Origin: Kutzneria buriramensis
Lineage (GTDB): Bacteria; Actinomycetota; Actinomycetes; Mycobacteriales; Pseudonocardiaceae
Direction: 5' to 3'
Length of the DNA stretch: 64,000 nt
Assembly: GCF_003387475.1 (NCBI RefSeq)
Contig: NZ_QUNO01000001.1
Coordinates: 930,001 to 994,000 of the forward strand
In this document: positions 61,265-64,000 of the stretch, piece by piece
How the letters are laid out: every line of letters begins with the position of its first letter
Position numbering within the stretch: the first letter of the stretch is position 1
Program-made: the position numbers and the translations under genes
Notes under the pieces: generated by a model
Told to the model about the DNA's origin: nothing
Database searches by the model: none
The model's input: only the letters and a program-made list of their open reading frames with translations

Positions 61265-61935
61265 ACCGGCCCGAACCGGTAGCCGAACCCGCGCACCGTC
61301 TGCACGTACAGCGGGTCCGCCGGGTTGTCCTCGATCTTGGACCGCAGCCGCTGCACGCACGCGTCGACAAGCCGCGAGTCGCCCAGGTAGTCGTGCTCCC
61401 AGACCGCCTCCAGCAGCTGCTGGCGGCTGAGCACCCGGCCGGGCGTACCGGACAGCTCCAGCAGCAGCCGCAGCTCGGTCGGCGTCAGGCTGATCTGCAG
61501 GCCGTCCTTGCTGATCACCAGGGCGGCCCGGTCGATGACCAGTTTCCCGTGCTTCTCCTGCTCCGAGCGCTCCGCGCCGGTGCGGCGCAGCACCGCCCGG
61601 ATGCGGGCGTCCAGCACCCGCGGCTGCACCGGCTTGACCACGTAGTCGTCCGCGCCGGCCTCCAGGCCGCCGACGATGTCGAAGTCGTCGCTGCGCGCCG
61701 TGAGCATGATGATCGGGACGTCGCCGGTCGCGCGGATCCGCCGGCACACCTCGAAGCCGTCGATGCCGGGCAGCATCAGGTCGAGCACCACGATGTCGGG
61801 CGCCTCGGCCCGCAACCGGGTGAGACCTTCCTCACCGGATTCGGCGGCATGGATCGTGTGGCCCTGACGGCGCAAGGCGAGCTGCAGGCCCTCGCGTACC
61901 GCACGGTCGTCCTCTATCAACAGAACCCTGGACAC
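61261..61935 (-). CDS. OmpR-family response regulator (CseB-like)
   Basis: 224 residues. The receiver begins MSRVLLIEDDRAVREGLQLAL and has the phospho-Asp in DIVVLDLMLPG and Lys in YVVKPV. The winged-helix output ends VDACVQRLRSKIEDNPADPLYVQTVRGFGYRFG. The overall wording is close to streptomycete CseB, from memory. First gene of the three-gene signalling operon; 90 nt separate it from the divergent VanY-like gene, a plausible target. Confidence 0.93.
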   Translation of the reverse strand: MSRVLLIEDDRAVREGLQLALRRQGHTIHAAESGEEGLTRLRAEAPDIVVLDLMLPGIDGFEVCRRIRATGDVPIIMLTARSDDFDIVGGLEAGADDYVVKPVQPRVLDARIRAVLRRTGAERSEQEKHGKLVIDRAALVISKDGLQISLTPTELRLLLELSGTPGRVLSRQQLLEAVWEHDYLGDSRLVDACVQRLRSKIEDNPADPLYVQTVRGFGYRFGPV

Positions 61936-62025
61936 GATGGAAGATTATTCGGTTATCGTCGCGGCGACGCCGGTCGACAGCCCCAGCCACGGGCTCTTGT
62001 AGCGAAACCATGACGAGCCGAGGAC

Positions 62026-62610
62026 ATGGGGGTGACGTACGTGCGCCGCCGACGCGGGGGCGAGCTGGTCGGGCAGATGCCCGTCCGTCGACGTGACCAT
62101 GCCTACCGCCACCTGACGGTGGTGGTGGCGGTGCTGCTGCTGCCGCTCGCGGCGCTGGTCACCGGCGGCGGCAGAGTGCGCGAACGGGCATGTGAATGGG
62201 CCTTCCGGGTGCGGTATCCGTTCGAGGACCTGTCCGGACTTACGCCCGGCACCCGCGCGGCGTTCATCGCGGCGCGATGCGCCGCGCTGTGGCATGACGC
62301 TGAGCTCATCGGCCTCACCTCGGGCCACCGAATGTACGCCGAACAGCACGAACTGTTCCTCGAAGCGGTGCGGAGCTACGGCTCGGAGCGAGCCGCCCGG
62401 CAGTGGGTGCTGCCTCCCGAGGAGTCCTCACATGTGCGCGGGCGGGCGCTGGACGTCCGGCCGACCGAGGGTGCGCGGTGGCTGGAGCGGCACGGCGGCC
62501 GGTTCGGCCTGTACCGGACATATGCCAACGAATGGTGGCACTTCGAGTACTGGCCCGAGTACCGCGGCACCGGCAAGCAGCCGCCGATGCGGCCCACCCC
62601 CGGCGGCTGA
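62026..62610 (+). CDS. VanY-like D,D-carboxypeptidase, membrane anchored
   Basis: 194 residues. A single membrane helix (HLTVVVAVLLLPLAALVTGGG) is followed by the peptidase domain with SGHRMYAEQHELF, the zinc ligands in SSHVRGRALDVRP (His and Asp) and EWWHFEYWP (His). That is the VanY/M15 set. It would trim D-Ala from wall peptides outside the membrane. The start may instead be GTG 62032. Divergent from the CseB-like regulator, fitting cell-wall stress control. Confidence 0.84.
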   Translation: MGVTYVRRRRGGELVGQMPVRRRDHAYRHLTVVVAVLLLPLAALVTGGGRVRERACEWAFRVRYPFEDLSGLTPGTRAAFIAARCAALWHDAELIGLTSGHRMYAEQHELFLEAVRSYGSERAARQWVLPPEESSHVRGRALDVRPTEGARWLERHGGRFGLYRTYANEWWHFEYWPEYRGTGKQPPMRPTPGG

Positions 62611-62641
62611 GCGGGCCTCACCTGCGGTTTCGCGAGGTCCC

Positions 62642-62742
62642 GCCGATGCTTCGCACGGTTGCTGGATTTCGATCGCCGCCACCGACGCACCCACCACGGA
62701 GCCGATGCGGCGTTCGAAATCCAGCAACGGCGAGGCATCGGC
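62642..62742. repeat. Family B palindromic element, copy 2 (inverted)
   Basis: Inner arms 62658-62679 (GTTGCTGGATTTCGATCGCC) and 62707-62728 pair, with outer arms GCCGATGC/GCATCGGC. The reverse complement matches copy 1 at 43357-43456 through arms and loop (CGGCTCCGTGGTGG). It sits 31 nt after the VanY-like stop and upstream of the ECF sigma gene. Confidence 0.75.
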
Positions 62743-62838
62743 TCCGAATGGGCCGAGCTCCGCGCGGCATCAGCACTGTGACAGTCCTGTGACATGACCA
62801 CCACGGGATGCGGAAATCCGTCGGACATCGTTTGGGCC

Positions 62839-63387
62839 ATGCAGCAAACGCAGCTCAGGTCCGTGCCCGACATCCGACAGCCGCTGACGCTGGAAGACCT
62901 CTACCGGCAGCACCGCACCCGCCTGCTCGGGCTGGCACGCAAGCTGGTCGACGACATGGCCAGCGCCGAGGACGTGGTCCAGGACGCGTTCGCCGCCCTG
63001 CACCGCAACTGGGGTGGCCTGCGCGACGAGTCCGCGGCCGCCGCCTACCTGTCCGCCGCCGTCGTCAACGGCAGCCGGTCGATGCTCCGCCGCCGCAAGC
63101 GCGCCCGTGACTACGTGCCGCCGCACGAGGTGCCGGCCCGCTCCGCCGAGTCGCTGGCGATGCTGACCACCGACCAGCAGGCGGTGATGGACGCGTTGGC
63201 GCAGCTCGCGCCGCGGCAGCGTGAGGTGCTGGTGCTCCGTTACTACGGCGGCATGACCGAGGCCGAGATCGCCCGTGCCACCAGCATCTCCCAGGGCGCC
63301 GTGAAGTCGACCGCCAGCCGCGCCCTCGACAAGCTCGAACGCCTGATGGCCGAGCACCGCCCCGTCCACCTCCGCCACACGGCGTGA
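62839..63387 (+). CDS. ECF sigma factor, SigE-family
   Basis: 182 residues from ATG 62839. Region 2 is LTLEDLYRQHRTRLLGLARKLVDDMASAEDVVQDAFAALHRNW and region 4 is LAPRQREVLVLRYYGGMTEAEIARATSISQGAVKSTASRAL. The compact form with an AAYLSAAVVNGSRSMLRRRKR linker matches the SigE-type actinomycete ECF group, many of which lack a neighbouring anti-sigma gene; none is seen here. The frame opens at ATG 62794, a possible start. Confidence 0.88.
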   Translation: MQQTQLRSVPDIRQPLTLEDLYRQHRTRLLGLARKLVDDMASAEDVVQDAFAALHRNWGGLRDESAAAAYLSAAVVNGSRSMLRRRKRARDYVPPHEVPARSAESLAMLTTDQQAVMDALAQLAPRQREVLVLRYYGGMTEAEIARATSISQGAVKSTASRALDKLERLMAEHRPVHLRHTA

Positions 63388-63450
63388 CCAACCCCCGCGA
63401 GTCGCGCTCTCAGACAGAACGAATGTAGATCTGGGGTAGATCAACTGCGG

Positions 63451-63509
63451 TGAGAGGCCCGGTTACTCAGGTCGGCAACGACGCCGATCCGGGCGCGAAC
63501 CGGGTCTCA
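63451..63509. terminator. Imperfect hairpin between convergent genes
   Basis: TGAGAGGCCCGGTT (63451-63464) pairs with AACCGGGTCTCA (63498-63509) with a two-base bulge. The right arm includes the methyltransferase stop codon. It lies between the ECF sigma gene and the opposing methyltransferase. Confidence 0.45.
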
Positions 63510-64000
63510 CACCTTGCGCGCCACCATCGCGTACGTGCTGGAGCGCTCCGGGTGGTCCTCCACCTCTTCGGGGGAGTCCGGCCGCCACGACGGCAGGTAC
63601 ACGACCCCCGGCTCCACCAGCTCCAACCCGTCCGCCAGCCGGCTGACCTGCGCCTGGTTGCGCGGCGTGAACGGGTTGTCGGTCCTGGTGTAGAGCCGCT
63701 CCACCTGCTTGCCGCGCTCGCCGACGGTCTCGTGCGTTCCGTGCGACACGACCAGGTAGCTGCCGGTCGGCACCGCGTCCAGGTAGCCCCGCACCGTCTG
63801 CTGCGCCACCTCGTAATCGTCGACGAAGTGCAGGACGGCGAACATCAGCACGCCGACCGGCTCGGACCAGTTGAGCAGGGCGTTGACCGGCTCGGCGGCC
63901 AGCACGGACTCGGGGTCGCGCATGTCGGCCAGCAGCACGGCGGCGTTGTCGTTGCCGTCCAGCATGACCTGGCTGTGCGCGACGGCGACGGGGTCCTTGT
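63507..64000 (-). CDS. SAM-dependent methyltransferase, DUF574 type (5' part outside window)
   Basis: The visible C-terminal 163 residues or so include AVAHSQVMLDGNDNAAVLLADMRDPESVL, LNWSEPVGVLMFAVLHFVDD and the end WRPDSPEEVEDHPERSSTYAMVARKV. These are signatures of the SAM-dependent methyltransferase family formerly DUF574, very common in actinomycetes. The start and the SAM-binding glycine loop lie beyond position 64000. Substrate unknown. Confidence 0.88.
   Translation of the reverse strand, partial: KDPVAVAHSQVMLDGNDNAAVLLADMRDPESVLAAEPVNALLNWSEPVGVLMFAVLHFVDDYEVAQQTVRGYLDAVPTGSYLVVSHGTHETVGERGKQVERLYTRTDNPFTPRNQAQVSRLADGLELVEPGVVYLPSWRPDSPEEVEDHPERSSTYAMVARKV

Noticed and set aside
62772-62793. 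Direct repeat CTGTGACAGTCCTGTGACA as an operator for the ECF gene
   Set aside because: Only a short imperfect duplication; no second occurrence or matching regulator.

Overview
The window is high-GC DNA with dense, mostly short-spaced genes, many GTG starts, and actinomycete-type families: SSI protease inhibitor, ECF41 and SigE-like sigma factors, DivIVA coiled coil, PucR regulator, 6C RNA, an RRH-type sulfur leader peptide and a DUF574-type methyltransferase. It is best read as chromosome of a filamentous actinomycete. A member of the Pseudonocardiaceae (Kutzneria or Amycolatopsis-like) is my inference from the gene mix and the AAGGACGCCTT-type intergenic palindromes; no rRNA or tRNA marker is present to prove it. 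I see no CRISPR array, transposase, prophage or replication origin.

Layout. 0-8 kb: a fused, asymmetric ABC exporter; a HAD phosphatase / ABC-2 transporter operon; a small operon of unknown genes. 8.4-11.9 kb: three tandem GT1 glycosyltransferases. 12-18 kb: a secreted sedolisin (S53), alanine dehydrogenase, a membrane protein, and GlxA-type and PucR-type regulators. 18.6-33 kb: a carbohydrate-degradation region (GH29, GH5-like, GH105 and GH95 enzymes) split by a glycine-riboswitch-controlled serine ammonia-lyase operon, a sirtuin, and a STAND-like ATPase coupled to a methyltransferase. An SSI inhibitor closes it. 33-37 kb: MFS transporter, FAD monooxygenase, DivIVA-like protein. 37.5-40 kb: sulfur/methionine operon metY-metX preceded by a 21-residue leader peptide ending in Cys-Arg.

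40-43.4 kb holds the most interesting locus. A TIR / NB-ARC-like protein is divergent from a two-gene operon encoding a SLATT-like membrane protein and a small protein. That small protein is homologous to the C-terminal domain of the TIR protein. This looks like a candidate immune (abortive infection) system with a shared adaptor domain.

45-50 kb: a double-psi-barrel-like secreted protein, a NiCoT transporter, an ECF41 sigma factor with its oxidoreductase partner, and a MerR activator with its own 19-bp-spacer promoter. 49.7-56 kb: a TetR regulator and a leucine/branched-chain acyl-CoA catabolic operon (carboxylase beta, biotin carboxylase, acyl-CoA dehydrogenase). Matching 16-bp operators lie at both the regulator and the operon. 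56-64 kb: 6C RNA, a PlsC acyltransferase, TetR and heme oxygenase, a response regulator / histidine kinase / GerMN lipoprotein operon, a VanY-like peptidase, an ECF sigma factor, and a methyltransferase cut by the window edge.

Two families of palindromic intergenic elements recur. Family A (about 55-65 nt, AAGGACGCCTTACCC core) sits at gene 3' ends. Family B (about 100-nt hairpin) occurs twice, in opposite orientations. Coordinates are my own reading; start codons were chosen from Shine-Dalgarno spacing, stop/start overlaps and the expected N-termini of families.
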